A stretch of DNA of 64,000 nt from Zoroaster sp. YZ-2022 (taxonomy: Eukaryota; Echinodermata; Asteroidea; Forcipulatida; Zoroasteridae), in assembly GCA_029582265.1 (NCBI GenBank), contig CM055823.1, positions 17,047,019-17,111,018 of the forward strand, read 5' to 3'. A model generated the notes under the pieces. That model made no database searches. It was not told where the DNA came from and worked only from the letters and a program-made list of their open reading frames with translations. Below, in pieces: positions 21,825-31,922 of this stretch (its first letter is position 1; the number at the start of each line of letters is the position of its first letter). A program made the translations under genes and the position numbers.

Positions 21825-22700
21825 TTAAAACGGATGTGGTCTTCTACTTTTAGCCAGTGTAGTTGGTTCAGAACAGGCGAGATGTGATCACGACGGTTTG
21901 TAATTGTGACAAGTCTCGCAGCTGCATTCTGTACACGCTGTAGGGGTGCAATCTGACTAGCAGGAAGGCCATATAACAAACTGTTATTGCAGTCCAGTCT
22001 GGTGGTAACAAACGTATGCACTAAACGTTCTGTGGCTGATTGATCCAAGTACCTACGAATCTTTCCTATCTTGTAGATTCCAAATGAAGCAGCACGTGTG
22101 ATGCAAGGTTCTATCCAGTATAACACCGAGGTCTTTTAGCAGAGTTTGCAGACCTTGATTTTGGCATCACCAATGACTATGTCCGGCAGATCAGACAGGA
22201 AGGCTTTCGATGCTTAGAATGGAAGTGAACGATCTCCGTCTTTGAATTATTCAACATCAGCTTATTGGAGATGGCCCATTATCTTATGTCAGAGACACAA
22301 CTTTCCAATTTGTTGATGGCTTCAGCAATCTTGGACGATTGCAGCACTAGATACACTTGTGCGTCGTCTGCATAAACCATATGCATAATTCCACTGTGCA
22401 TCAATCACGTCACTCAAAGGACCAGTATACACGATCAAATCAAGTGGTCCCTTGACAGATCCTTGTGGGGTTACCACAAGGAAGCAGGCAGATGTCCGAA
22501 AATGCGTTGTTCACAACAACAGCCTGAGATCGATCAGTAAGGTACATGTATGATTCGAACCATCGCAGAGCTGTTCCACCAATGCCATACCTACTTTGTA
22601 GACGTTTAAAGAAGATGGAATGGGTAATGGTGTCAAATGCGGCAGAGTAGTCAAGTAAAATCAAAACCGCTTCATTGCCACTGTCCACTGCCACTGTCAC
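21825..22700 (-). mobile_element. Upstream part of minus-strand L2/CR1-like LINE
   Basis: Minus-strand reading from 22700 gives LILLDYSAAFDTITHSIFFK (RT motif A), YGIGGTALRWFESY, DRSQAVVVNNAFSDI, a broken GVPQGS region, then FVTTRLDCNNSLLYGLPASQ, LQRVQNAAARLV and LHWLKVEDHIRF. It continues in sense at 20900 after the inserted LINE. Stops and frameshifts throughout. Confidence 0.88.
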
Positions 22701-23272
22701 TATGGCACTCGCATGGAAAGCCCTCCATGATATGAAGAAGATCTGGACATCTCAGCTCTCTAAGGGTCTCAAACTCATGGGTGTGAGTCCTGGACCTTCA
22801 CCAAAGCAATGGCCAAGTCTCTCGACGGTTGCTACACCAGGATGCTACTACGGATGGTACAAAATGTCTCATGGAGGGATCACATCAGCAACGTGGAGCT
22901 CTACGGCAACATCCCCCTACTTAGCGAGAAAGTCAAGGCGCGGCGGCTGAGCCTCGCTGGGCACTGCCTCCGACACCCAGAGCTACCGGCCAACAAGGTC
23001 ATTGTGTGGGAGCCCACTCACGGCAGGCGCGGCCTCGGAAGACCCACTAAGACCATGCTCAAGACCCTGATAGAGGATGCAGGAGTGGAGAACGAGGAGC
23101 TAGTCAGTTGCATGCAGGACAGAGTTGTGTGGCGGCGTGTCAGACATCGAGCCACAAGTAACCTCACCCCAGTACCACTGGGGTGAGGTTAATTGTGGAA
23201 ACACCCCTGCGAAAACTGTCACACTTTTCAGCTGGCTTCGAGCGGTGGGTAATCAAAGTGTCAATTTTGTAC
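22701..23272 (+). mobile_element. C-terminal fragment of a third LINE with 3' hairpin
   Basis: Reads ALHDMKKIWTSQLSKGLKL, then (after an internal loss) CESWTFTKAMAKSLDGCYTR, MVQNVSWRDHISNVELYGNI, RARRLSLAGHC-like RRLSLAGHCLRHPEL and GRRGLGRPTKTMLKTLIEDA. This is the classic C-terminus of another family of invertebrate endonuclease-RT LINEs. The ORF stop (23184-23186) lies inside a perfect 14-bp-arm hairpin at 23160-23190. Confidence 0.88.
23160..23190 (+). repeat. Hairpin with perfect 14-bp arms at the LINE ORF end
   Basis: AACCTCACCCCAGT, a 3-base loop ACC, then ACTGGGGTGAGGTT. The stop codon of the LINE frame is in the 3' arm. Such a strong stem could be an RNA signal for the retrotransposon, but that role is inferred. 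Confidence 0.85.
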
Positions 23273-23293
23273 TTATGCAGCAGCAACAGTAAT

Positions 23294-23654
23294 TAGGGTT
23301 GTGCGTTTTCGAATAATTTGTTAACCGGGTATTCTGATTTTTATTTCAGTCGAATATTCGATATGCGAAAGTTGTTGATTGTAAATTGCGCCATGTGATA
23401 AAACGAGTACGTCTAATATAGTGGGGCCAAAAAATGTACTAAACATAATGTCGCCCGGATTAGGATGGACTTGCTATAGGTGTCGACCAAATGTACACAA
23501 AAGGATTATTGGGAGGGGGGGATTGTTAATGATGGAAGCGCCAATAAAACAAAATCAACAAAAAGTAAAAAATTTTCTTCAAGTATTTGAACCGGAAAAA
23601 CCAACCAGATATTTGCACCATTGATTGAATGTTTGGTTATTTGACACAGCCCAA
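23294..23654. mobile_element. hAT-like MITE with perfect 8-bp target duplication, unit 1
   Basis: ACAGTAAT flanks the element (23286-23293, 23655-23662). Ends are TAGGGTTGTGCG and GACACAGCCCAA. The interior carries GGTTAACCGGGTATTC and TATTTGAACCGGAAAAACC. The unit 2 copy is 59458-59787 with the same duplication, so insertion preceded unit duplication. Eight-base duplications and T.GGG.TGTGCG-like ends fit the hAT superfamily. Non-coding: the 67-residue plus frame and 100-residue minus frame here are shadows. Confidence 0.92.
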
Positions 23655-23933
23655 ACAGTAATAGGACGTTATAAATTGGGGTATTATTTTCAGTCATTTT
23701 AGTTGATCTAAAACGAGCACTCTGATTACATGCCCTGTTGATCGTGATGATATTGTTCCTGGCTGATAATTTATGAAAATTCACAGAATTATTTGTTGCA
23801 AATTGCATGGAGGCCTTTTAGACAAGGTCGAGTAGCATGCTTGCATGAAGGGACCATTAATAGTGCAAATTACAATATCATTAATTGTGTACATTTGTGT
23901 TATTTTATTATTTGTTTTGGTAGGAAGAAGATT

Positions 23934-23987
23934 CTCAAGTCCAAAGAACTGAATCAGCAAAACGTACGAAGCACTCGGTAAGTTTAT
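23934..23987 (+). pseudogene. 54-nt exon island EEDSQVQRTESAKRTKHS, second copy in unit 1
   Basis: Between TTTTGGTAG and GTAAGT, reading EEDSQVQRTESAKRTKHS in phase 0. It differs from the unit 0 island by one base that is silent. It is the second VQRTESAKR-type island in unit 1, the other being the decayed one near 19250. Confidence 0.55.
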
Positions 23988-24575
23988 CACATGATGCTAA
24001 TAGTGAAAAAAAAAACTGTGGTCAATTTTGGTATTAAGGGAAATTACTGCATGCTCATCATACACATATATACTACTATAGCTGAGTGAGCTGCAGTGAA
24101 GCCTTTCAAATTCAGCATTTCTACAGGGGTTCTGCATTGGTTAGGAACTCAAAATAATAATTTTAATGTAATGAGAATTTTGTAAAGGGCAAATAATTGC
24201 TTCTTATAAAAATTAAAAAAAAGATAATAAACTAAATTAAATATTAAAATAACCAAATAAACATAAAAAGTTACAATTTGTTATATGTACACAATGTACA
24301 CATTTCTGGGTCTCATTTAGAATGACTTTATTAGTAAATAAAGGTGACTGAACTGGTGATTGTGTAATCAAATGACAATGATCTGTGTGTGAGTTATATA
24401 AAACAAATATTAATTGAGTGCCTTTATTTTGAAAAATGGTTAGAATTATATCACTGTCTCATAACACTCAGTTTTGCCTTGTGAAATGGGACAGTTCAGA
24501 TGTTACCTAATGCATATAATTATGTTCATGTGACCCCGAGGCACCCAATATTTATATACTATTATTATTTCACAG

Positions 24576-24620
24576 ACCATCAAATTCTATCGCCCATCTG
24601 CAAAGCATTCACAATCTGTT
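24576..24620 (+). pseudogene. Exon island TIKFYRPSAKHSQSVFS, truncated, unit 1
   Basis: Follows TATTTCACAG and reads TIKFYRPSAKHSQSVFS before foreign AT-rich sequence begins at about 24620. In units 0 and 2 the island continues. An insertion therefore destroys this copy. Confidence 0.5.
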
Positions 24621-24745
24621 TTCAGTGAGAAACACAAAACTGTGTTTCTCACTGAATACAGCATAACAGAAATAAAGAATACAGAAATATAAAAAAATTA
24701 AACAATTTAAAAAAAATAATTTAAAAAAATACTTCACAGACTATG

Positions 24746-25329
24746 TGTGACCCGCTCTACAAAAAAGGGTATTATGTCGCACAAATAAAATAATTAGTTA
24801 TATATATATAGTTGAATTGGTCACATTACAAGCTTTAATTTGGTACAGGTTTGACCCCTGTGGCATTTTGCATTCTGGAGATATATTAATAATTTGCATA
24901 TTCATATTTTACAGTGTAACAAAAGTGCTTTCAGAGATACAGCCCTTTAAACATACTAAGTGGAAAAAGAAATGAGCTAAAAATAAACTCTCTTGAATGC
25001 CCATAGCAACAGTTATGTTATTGATAGCGTGTGTTAAAACCGTATCACTACGAAAGCATAACATTGTTGGTTTTTTCCCTCTAAAACGGACAAAGAGTAA
25101 AACAAAAGACGAAAACAATGCACACAAAAACGTTTGATTTTTCATCTTTATTCATCAATATTAATATTTCTGAAAATAAATTATGAAAATATTGATATTA
25201 TAGAAGCCAACAAACCCCCCCAAAAAAAATCAGTTTGTGAAGATTTGTTCACCCGTCTCCACATAGCACAGCCCTTTACGTGTAATAGCATAGCGCGACT
25301 TAATACCCTTTTTCGTAGAGCGGGTCACA
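24746..25329. mobile_element. 584-bp element with 35-bp terminal inverted repeats
   Basis: Left arm TGTGACCCGCTCTACAAAAA...GTATTATGTCGC (24746-24780) pairs with the right arm GCGACTTAATACCC...GTAGAGCGGGTCACA (25295-25329). Flanks CAGACTATG and TATACACATGG correspond to CAGACTATATACACATGG in unit 2 (60405-60420), giving a short TA-type duplication. The interior is AT-rich without a convincing ORF. The 24620-24745 segment just left of it is also absent from units 0 and 2. Confidence 0.88.
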
Positions 25330-25545
25330 TATACACATGGGGTTGGCGTTTATAGTTAGGTACTCTTTATCTGCATTTTATCTCAGCATTGGGTCGATCT
25401 TAACCCAACTTGAGTCTGGCAGAGCTTAAATCTGAGCATGCAATAATGCTTGTCATGAACATGAGGAAATAGAAATTATTGAAGCTTCTGACCATAGTTT
25501 AAAGGTAGGTTTAGATGACATTTAATCTATTCATCCATGTTATGA

Positions 25546-26076
25546 TAATAATAATAATGTAATAATGTATAGATTTATATAGCGCACGTATCCACCAACT
25601 AAGTGGCGCTCAAGGCGCATTATATTATTATCCCTGCTCATAAGGCTCATAAATCATTCCTGAAACCATCTCAGCTCCCTGGGGAGTATACAGCTCAATT
25701 GCTGCCATTTCTAGCGCATATAGAGCAAACCATCTCTGCCTTCACAGGTACCCATTTAACCCCTGGGTGGAGAGAAGCAATTATGGTTAAGTGTCTTGCT
25801 CAAGGACACAGGTGTCACGGCCGGCGCTCGAACCCACACTCTGCTGCTGGCAACACCAGAACTTGAGTTCAGTGCACTAGACCGCACGACAATCCACTTT
25901 ACGTGCATTATACAACACACGGGACCTACGGCTTTACGTCCCATCCGAAGGACGAAGCAATTATGGTTAAGTACCTTGCTCAAGGACACAAGTGTCACGA
26001 CCGGGGCTCGAACCCACACCCTGCTGCTGGCAACACCAGAACTTGAGTTCGGTGCGCTAGACCGCTCGGCCACGAC
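25546..26076 (-). mobile_element. Dimeric tRNA-headed SINE, minus strand, unit 1
   Basis: Units 0 and 2 read TTATGATGTAC.GGTGTACCAAGC, while here about 0.53 kb intervenes. On the minus strand it starts TGTCGTGGCCGAGCGGTCTA (A-box-like, tRNA-Leu/Ser style) and has GGGTTCGAGCC (B box). A linker with GTCCTTCGGATGGGACGTAA follows, then a second tRNA-like head and a body ending GGTGGATACGTGCGCTATAT and an ATT tail. The tail resembles the GCGC.TATA-AAT-(TAT)n ends of the local LINEs. Confidence 0.85.
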
Positions 26077-26208
26077 AGGTGTACCAAGCAGCTCTAGTTG
26101 TCTGCACAATATATGCATGCATAATAAAAGTCTTGGACCTCATCATCATCAGCTGTTATTTTTCAGTTGATTAATGTTCTACATTATTTCTGAATTTCTT
26201 GTTCTAGG

Positions 26209-26316
26209 CTGATGTTGTAAGAGAAAAGTATAACTATTGTCAGAAATTCTGAAGAAAACAAATTGCGGATAAGATTCATAATATGCTAGATTCACTCAGA
26301 AAGGCAGGCAATAATG
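26209..26316 (+). pseudogene. Exon island ADVVREKYNYCQKF..., unit 1 (stop)
   Basis: Between TTGTTCTAG and GTAATT. It reads ADVVREKYNYCQKF and then a TGA. Downstream MLDSLRKAGNNG is open in another register. The unit 2 copy (60800-60897) reads AYVDCRQKFSRKHTADKID then a stop. Unknown function. Confidence 0.35.
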
Positions 26317-26958
26317 GTAATTATATTTCTTTCATTGGATATCCTATACTTATCAATAATGCTCTTTTTAAGTCCTGATGGAACTGTATCAGGTATTTGC
26401 ACCCAAATATTTGTTTCAGTTAAGTCAAAATGAATCAACAAGTGATTTGAACAGTTGTTCCAAAACACAAGAAATAATTAGTTCATCTTAATTTTTGATG
26501 ACGTTTTGTATAAAATGGTATTGGTATTTTTCCCAATGAAAAGTACCAGTAATTTAAAAATGTTAGTGTTTTTTCCCCATTTTAGAGAATTTCCTTGTTA
26601 AAGAGAAGGTACAGTTCAATTCAACCTTCTAGTTTTCATGAATTAATCATTAAACTATGTGTGAAATTTGTGTCACAATAGATAGTTTTGTTTTTGTTTT
26701 AGGAAAAATAGGAATGTATAATGTTGAGGAAAAGTGATATAATTAAAAGGCATTTGTTATTGGACGGTGTTTCAGCATCTTTCAGCCAAAAACGTTCTTA
26801 AACAACAAATTTAAGTCCTGTCTTTAAAAACCATTAATAAAGATTTGCTAGTATGGGCTTACGTTTCTTAATTTTTGTTTTTAGATCACTCACATGTACT
26901 CTTTGATTATTTACAAAATAATTAAAACATTGCATATTGTTTATTTTGTCAAATGCAG

Positions 26959-27043
26959 CATTGCAAAAATGGAGCAGGATATGATAACGGATAAGATACT
27001 TGGACACAAAGACTATTTTGAAGAATATTTCTTCAAGGAAAAT
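26959..27043 (+). pseudogene. Exon island IAKMEQDMITDKILGHKDYF, unit 1
   Basis: Between AAATGCAG and GTGAGC, reading IAKMEQDMITDKILGHKDYF then EEYFFKEN, exiting in phase 0. Most of it is missing in unit 2 (around 62645-62665). It joins in phase to the 27532-27579 island. Unknown product. Confidence 0.4.
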
Positions 27044-27071
27044 GTGAGCAATTATTTTCATAATCACATCA

Positions 27072-27290
27072 CATGACTATTCGGATCTAAGATCTTTTGG
27101 TTGCATTTGTTGTTTGTTAGAATTGATTCATTTTCATCAATGAAGACAATTAAAGAGGAAAAAGTTGTCTTTGAAATTTAATACATGCATGACTACTCGG
27201 ATCTAAGACATGCACACACATGCTTCTGGTTGCATTTGTTGTTTGTTAGAATTGATTCATTTTCATCAATGAATACAACTTTATGTGTGT
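27072..27290 (+). repeat. Local tandem duplication, two copies of about 115 bp
   Basis: CATGACTA.TCGGATCTAAGA ... GGTTGCATTTGTTGTTTGTT ... AATTGATTCATTTTCATCAA occurs twice, at about 27072 and 27188. Unit 2 has one copy (62690-62790), so this arose in unit 1 after the unit duplication, or one copy was lost. Confidence 0.85.
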
Positions 27291-27531
27291 CTTCATGTAC
27301 ATGGTGATGTGTTCATATGAAATGAGCATTGCATCAAATGTGCCTCATGTACTTGTGTAGAAACAAGTTGTCTAAGTAGCAAATAGCATTTGGTCATTAA
27401 GGGCCAGGATATGTTGACACATAAGATACTGCTTTAGAGGACATGTATCACATAGGCGCAAGCAAAAGAAAATAAAACAAATTATGTACATGGGGATGGT
27501 TTCCTCATGTTTTCTAAACTTGTCTTTACAG

Positions 27532-27579
27532 GAGAGATGTCAACTTCATTACCGTTTCAATGGAGGAAAGATTCAAGAG
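27532..27579 (+). pseudogene. 48-nt exon island ERCQLHYRFNGGKIQE, unit 1
   Basis: Exactly 16 codons between TGTCTTTACAG and GTAAGT. The unit 2 counterpart (63032 onward) has lost the donor and about ten bases, so it is broken. Function unknown. Confidence 0.45.
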
Positions 27580-27679
27580 GTAAGTGTTGGTTTAGATGCT
27601 TGGATAGTGGTAGGATTTAATTGCGTGAGTAGTCTTCACATTGCTAAAACTGGGAATAGCTATTGTGGTTGACTGAATT

Positions 27680-28902
27680 TTTGATTTGTTTAAATCTCTA
27701 CTCTTGCACGTAAGGTCAACATCCTTTTTTTAATTTTTTTTTTTTCAATTCTAAACATTTGTATTTATTTGTATGCCAAAGTCAAAGCGAAGAGGAGCAT
27801 ACTTGTTCTGTGTGCATGTGTCCATCCATCACACGTCATAAATACTTTGTGGATAATCTTCATACTTGATTGGTGGATTAGTCTTGGGACATCAAAGAAG
27901 GCTTTTTAAATTTGACCCCGTAAGGTGAAAGTTCAAGATAAAAATGAAATACAAATCTGTCAGCATGATGTGGTCCATTAACACGTATACAAATGTTTAC
28001 TCATAAATGTTAAGTCACTGTTAAAACATGATACTTACTTGGACACTTTGTTTAGTCCTGTACACCTATGGGAAGGACTCTTTTCTTAAAGGTAGCCAAT
28101 GTTTCTGGCAACTAAATTGCATGGTTTGACCACTCTAATGGAATAGAAGTAGCTGGCTAACATATAGTTCTAGTCTACAAACATTACAAATCTGTTATTC
28201 TCATACAGAAGGATTACGTTTTGACTTGAAGAGGGGGCCTTCTCTGAGGAGCAACTCAAGTAGTAGCTGACTGTCTTACGAGGATGTTCTGCCTCAACAA
28301 TAACACCAAGGTAATAAGTTTGCTTATGTTTGCTCTGAGAGAAATTCTCATTCTCTTCTGCATTTTCTAAAATCCTGCTTTGATCCATATATCAGTGCAA
28401 TTGCTATTCCTATGAAAAGATATATGTATAAGTAACTTAGTTTATTTACGAATGCTTGTCTCTGCCATTTCAAATTTATTTATCTACTTTTAATTCAGGT
28501 TTATTTGAAAGGGACCACATTATTTGATTCAGGCCAGCCACTGCAACCCCAAATGCTCAGAGGCAATTTATTTATTGCCCTTGGGTTTTGACTAAGTGGC
28601 CATTCAAATGTTGCCATAGACAATTTGATTTTGTATAAGATGTAGACATAAGAATGAATGGCCTGCACTGCAGTATCAGTGAAGCATAGCCCTGATAAGA
28701 ATTAATCACTCATTTATATATATATATTTTAGTGGTACCACAGTTGAAATACTGCATTACAAAAGGGGTTAAATTTGAAACATTCCAATTGATAGTGCAA
28801 TCTCCTATTTACAATTTAAGTTGGATATTTGTATATTATTTTATATTGGCACTAAATAAAGAAGGCAACAAACTTGGTATGATTGGAATGAGCAAAGAAA
28901 AC
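27680..28902. other. Intergenic AT-rich stretch between unit 1 and the minisatellite
   Basis: 27700-28080 is collinear with 63200-64000. Beyond 28100 no paralogue is available in the window. A 72-codon minus frame (28170-28388, MDQSRILENAEENENFSQSK) has coding-like composition, but I see no splice or homology support. A short TA repeat lies at about 28717-28730. Confidence 0.4.
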
Positions 28903-29682
28903 TACACTGAACATGGATTTGAACCCAATTGTGGATGAATTGCTCTACCACCAGGGACCAATTACACTGAACAAGGATTTGAACCCAATTGTGGATGAAT
29001 TGCTCTACCACCAGAGACCAATTACACTGAACAAGGATTTGAACCCAATTGTGGATGAATTGCTCTACCACCAGGGACCAATTACGCTGAACAAGGATTT
29101 GAACCCAATTGTGGATGAATTGCTCTACCACCAGGGACCAATTACACTGAACAAGGATTTGAACCCAATTGTGGATGAATTGCTCTACCATCAGGTACCA
29201 ATTACACTGAACAAGGATTTGAACCCAATTGTGGATGAATTGCTCTACCATCAAGTACCAATTACACTGAACAAGGATTTGAACCCAATTGTGGATGATT
29301 TGCTCTACCACCAGGGACCAATTACACTGAATAAGGATTTGAACCCAATTGTGGATGAATTGCTCTACCACCAGAGACCAATTACACTGAACAAGGATTT
29401 GAACCCAATTGTGGATGAATTGCTCTACCAGCAGGGACAAATTACACTGAACAAGGATTTGAACCCAATTGTGAATGAATTACTCTACCACCAGGGACCA
29501 ATTACGCTGAACAAGGATTTGAACCCAATTGTGGATGAATTGCTCTACCACCAGAGACCAATTACACCGAACAAGGATTTGAACCCAATTGTGGATGAAT
29601 TGCTCTACCACCAGGGACCAATTACACTGAACAAGGATTTGAACCCAATTGTGGATGAATTACTCTACCACCAGGTACCAAT
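28903..29682. repeat. 60-bp minisatellite, 13 units, open in frame
   Basis: The unit GAACAAGGATTTGAACCCAA / TTGTGGATGAATTGCTCTAC / CACCAGGGACCAATTACACT repeats 13 times with few substitutions and no length change. As 60 = 3 x 20, the plus frame gives a 271-codon ORF of a 20-residue repeat (NKDLNPIVDELLYHQGPITL). The minus strand is open as well (199 codons). On the minus strand each unit contains GGTGGTAGAGCA and GGGTTCAAATCC, which resemble a tRNA D-arm/A-box end and a B box, but only 14 bases apart, so no full tRNA. I do not call a protein gene. Confidence 0.95.
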
Positions 29683-29686
29683 TTCA

Positions 29687-30735
29687 TTAGAGCTTCTTAG
29701 GAGAAAATATTGCTATGACAAGATTTGAGTTTAGTTGGAAGATGATTCCAGAGTCTCGGAGCCGCGACAGAAAATTCAAAGACCTATCACCCCAGTTCCG
29801 TTTTGAAGTTGGTTCCTTTAGGAGTGACATGTTGCTGGAGCGCAGTTTGCGTGATGGAGTGTAGACTTTAAGCACTTCAGAAATATAAATTGGAGCAATG
29901 TTATTACAAGATTTGTGAACAATTAGCATAAGTTTAAAAACAATTCTCTGTGAAACAGGAAGCCAGTGCAGTTCTTTCAAGATTGGCGTGATATGGCATG
30001 ACTTTCTGGACAAAGTCACAACACGAGCTGCTGTGATTTGTATATGAAGACGAGATATTTGATTCTGCGGGAGACCATAGAGGAGAGCATTCCCATTATC
30101 AAGCCGTGATGTGACAAATGCATGTATAATTTGTTCAGCAGCACTTTTATTCAAGTATTTCCTTATTCGGCTAATATTTCTGATATGAAATGATGATATG
30201 CGAACAATGTTGGAGATATGAGGTTTTAAAGTCATTGTCAAGTCAAATATAAAACCCAAATTGTGCTTGTGATGAGGGGTTTATCTGCGAGTCACCAATT
30301 GTAATAAATGGAACAGAAACTTTAGACAATTGCTGATGTGATCCAAATAGAACAAATTCTGTTTTTTCGTCGTTCAATTTCAGGAAGTTTTGTCTCATCC
30401 AACTTCGAATCTCTCCAGTGTTGTAATGCAGGAATCGGCAGGTTCTTGAGAAGATTTAAAAGTAATGTAAAGCTGTGTGTCATCCATCAGCGTAGACATG
30501 GTAATTTAAATTATACTTCAAAATGATATCACGAACTGGAAAGGTATAAACAGTAAACCACTGTGGGCCGAGCACTTAGCCTTGAGATACAGAATAGTCA
30601 AGAATAACAGGCTCGGCGATAGTGTTACCAAAATGCCATGAAATACTCTTGGGATTCCTTTGCCGTGAAAACACCATGAACTCATTGTGGCAGTTTTGGG
30701 GCAGCTCATTAATTCTCGAGAGCGCCGTGAAAGAA
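29687..30735 (-). mobile_element. 5'-truncated L2/CR1-like LINE beside the minisatellite
   Basis: The minus strand reads LGPQWFTVYTFPVRDIILKY and YHVYAD(D)TQLY-like RT motif C near 30450-30590 (with lesions). After 30260 it reads FVTSRLDNGNALLYGLPQNQ, LKELHWLPVSQRIVFKLMLI, and a WGDRSLNFL..LRDSGIIFQL end at 29687. The expected 3' UTR and TAT tail are missing; the 60-bp array begins where they should be. Its right edge (about 30735) abuts unit B. Confidence 0.88.
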
Positions 30736-31398
30736 CCGGTTGGTTACAACTTGGCGTTGCGATCAGTACGCTCTGATCGCCTTCCCCTATAAATGTTTAA
30801 AAGATTAAAGTTATAGCTGTTCTTGAACAAAATCTTTATCTCTTTTGAAACAAAGCAACTGCTTGGTAAAATACTGAAGTATATAGTGGTGAGTTTATTT
30901 ATTTCCTCACTGAACTGTACAAAGTTAAATGTGTTCCAGTGAAATTCAATCAATGAGTTCTGCCAATTTATGTTCAAAGCATTCATAAGTAAGTCAGTCA
31001 GAAAAATGCTGGATGTGTCAGGGAAAAAAATTATCATGATGAATATATTGCACTGAGTGGCAGAATCTGTCTATTAAAATGAATTATTGAATTGACAAGA
31101 GCGGGGTTTGAACCTGCAACATCTGGGTTACCGTACCGGTATCTAGAGCTATCTAGCTCTGTGTTGGTTCTCCCTATTTTGTCAATATCTTTGTTTTGGG
31201 GGCGCTAAGCATCAAAAGCCATTTAATGTCCATACATGTCATTGGCCAGGGATCACACCCCCATGGAAGCCGCTGTCTGGGAATCACAAGGATGAGGCTA
31301 TTTGAAAGTGATGATATTAAGTATTAAGTATTGGGTTTGGAACCTGAGCTGTTTATAGCCTTATTAGCATTACTGATACAATACATTTCTCATTTCAG

Positions 31399-31515
31399 GT
31401 TTACAAACACAAGACAACATCTTGGACCTGCCGCAGTCATATTGAATGAAACTCTAGAAAAGCAACTATGAGCTTGTACATAAAATACACACGGCCTGCC
31501 TCCAGTGGGTGTTCA
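31399..31515 (+). pseudogene. Recombinase-like exon VYKHKT..., unit B (frameshifted)
   Basis: Same 2-base deletion as unit 1 (AAGACAACATC), plus a further shift before the end. The GTTAGA donor is retained. The shared deletion links unit B with unit 1 rather than with C or 2. Confidence 0.6.
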
Positions 31516-31833
31516 GGTTAGAATTCTTATTCTCACCCTCTATATCAAATTTCTTTTTATATATTTATAACACTTCTTGTTGATTCTTTATCCTTAATGG
31601 CTAAAATACGGTAACAAAGGGTTCTGAAATTTACATGAACCGTGAACTATTCTTGAATTGTTTCTTGCACGTCCAGACATATAGTTTGATCCTCATATAG
31701 TCATGTATAGTATAACACCCCCATGGGATTGTCAATGCTTAATTATTGTTTAAGCATAAAGGTGGTTTGGATATACTAAATATGTTATAATTGAGATTAA
31801 TATAGAAAAAAATTTCTTGACATTCCTCAGCAG

Positions 31834-31922
31834 GTGCTATGAGTTCAGAACATTCACCCTTGTTTGTTGGGACAGGAGGCAAACCATCATATGTAATCAT
31901 ATGCAAAACAGCTGCTACAAAG
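31834..31922 (+). pseudogene. Recombinase-like exon GAMSSEHSPLFVGTGG..., unit B
   Basis: Reads GAMSSEHSPLFVGTGGKPSY then shifts frame relative to unit C because of a short deletion. A GTACGC donor follows. Confidence 0.55.

Larger units (their letters stand above)
20516..23274. mobile_element. LINE nest of three retrotransposon fragments
   Basis: Unit 2 reads GGCTCATTTATGCAGCAGC without interruption at 59431-59450. Here GGCTCATTTA and TTATGCAGCAGC are separated by 2.7 kb. The content is a minus-strand LINE (3' end at 20516), a plus-strand LINE inserted into it (20901-21824), and the plus-strand C-terminus of a different LINE (22700-23190). Only TTA(T) is repeated at the borders. Confidence 0.88.
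3953..28100 (+). repeat. Unit 1: long paralogous unit
   Basis: Starting at GTGTATCGATCCATTGAGC this stretch is collinear with 47442-64000, broken only by unit-specific insertions and deletions. Sequence left of the start differs in the two places, so 3953 and 47442 are duplication edges. The exon islands run left to right on the plus strand. Between them lie AT-rich introns or pseudo-introns with no other gene I can support. Confidence 0.85.

Noticed and set aside
28170..28388. 72-codon minus-strand frame MDQSRILENAEENENFSQSK
   Set aside because: Composition is protein-like, but there is no splice site, paralogue or recognised motif to support it; mentioned only in the spacer entry.
28841..29440. 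199-codon minus-strand ORF over the 60-bp repeat
   Set aside because: It is the antisense reading of a minisatellite whose unit is a multiple of three, so open frames on both strands are expected; no independent support.
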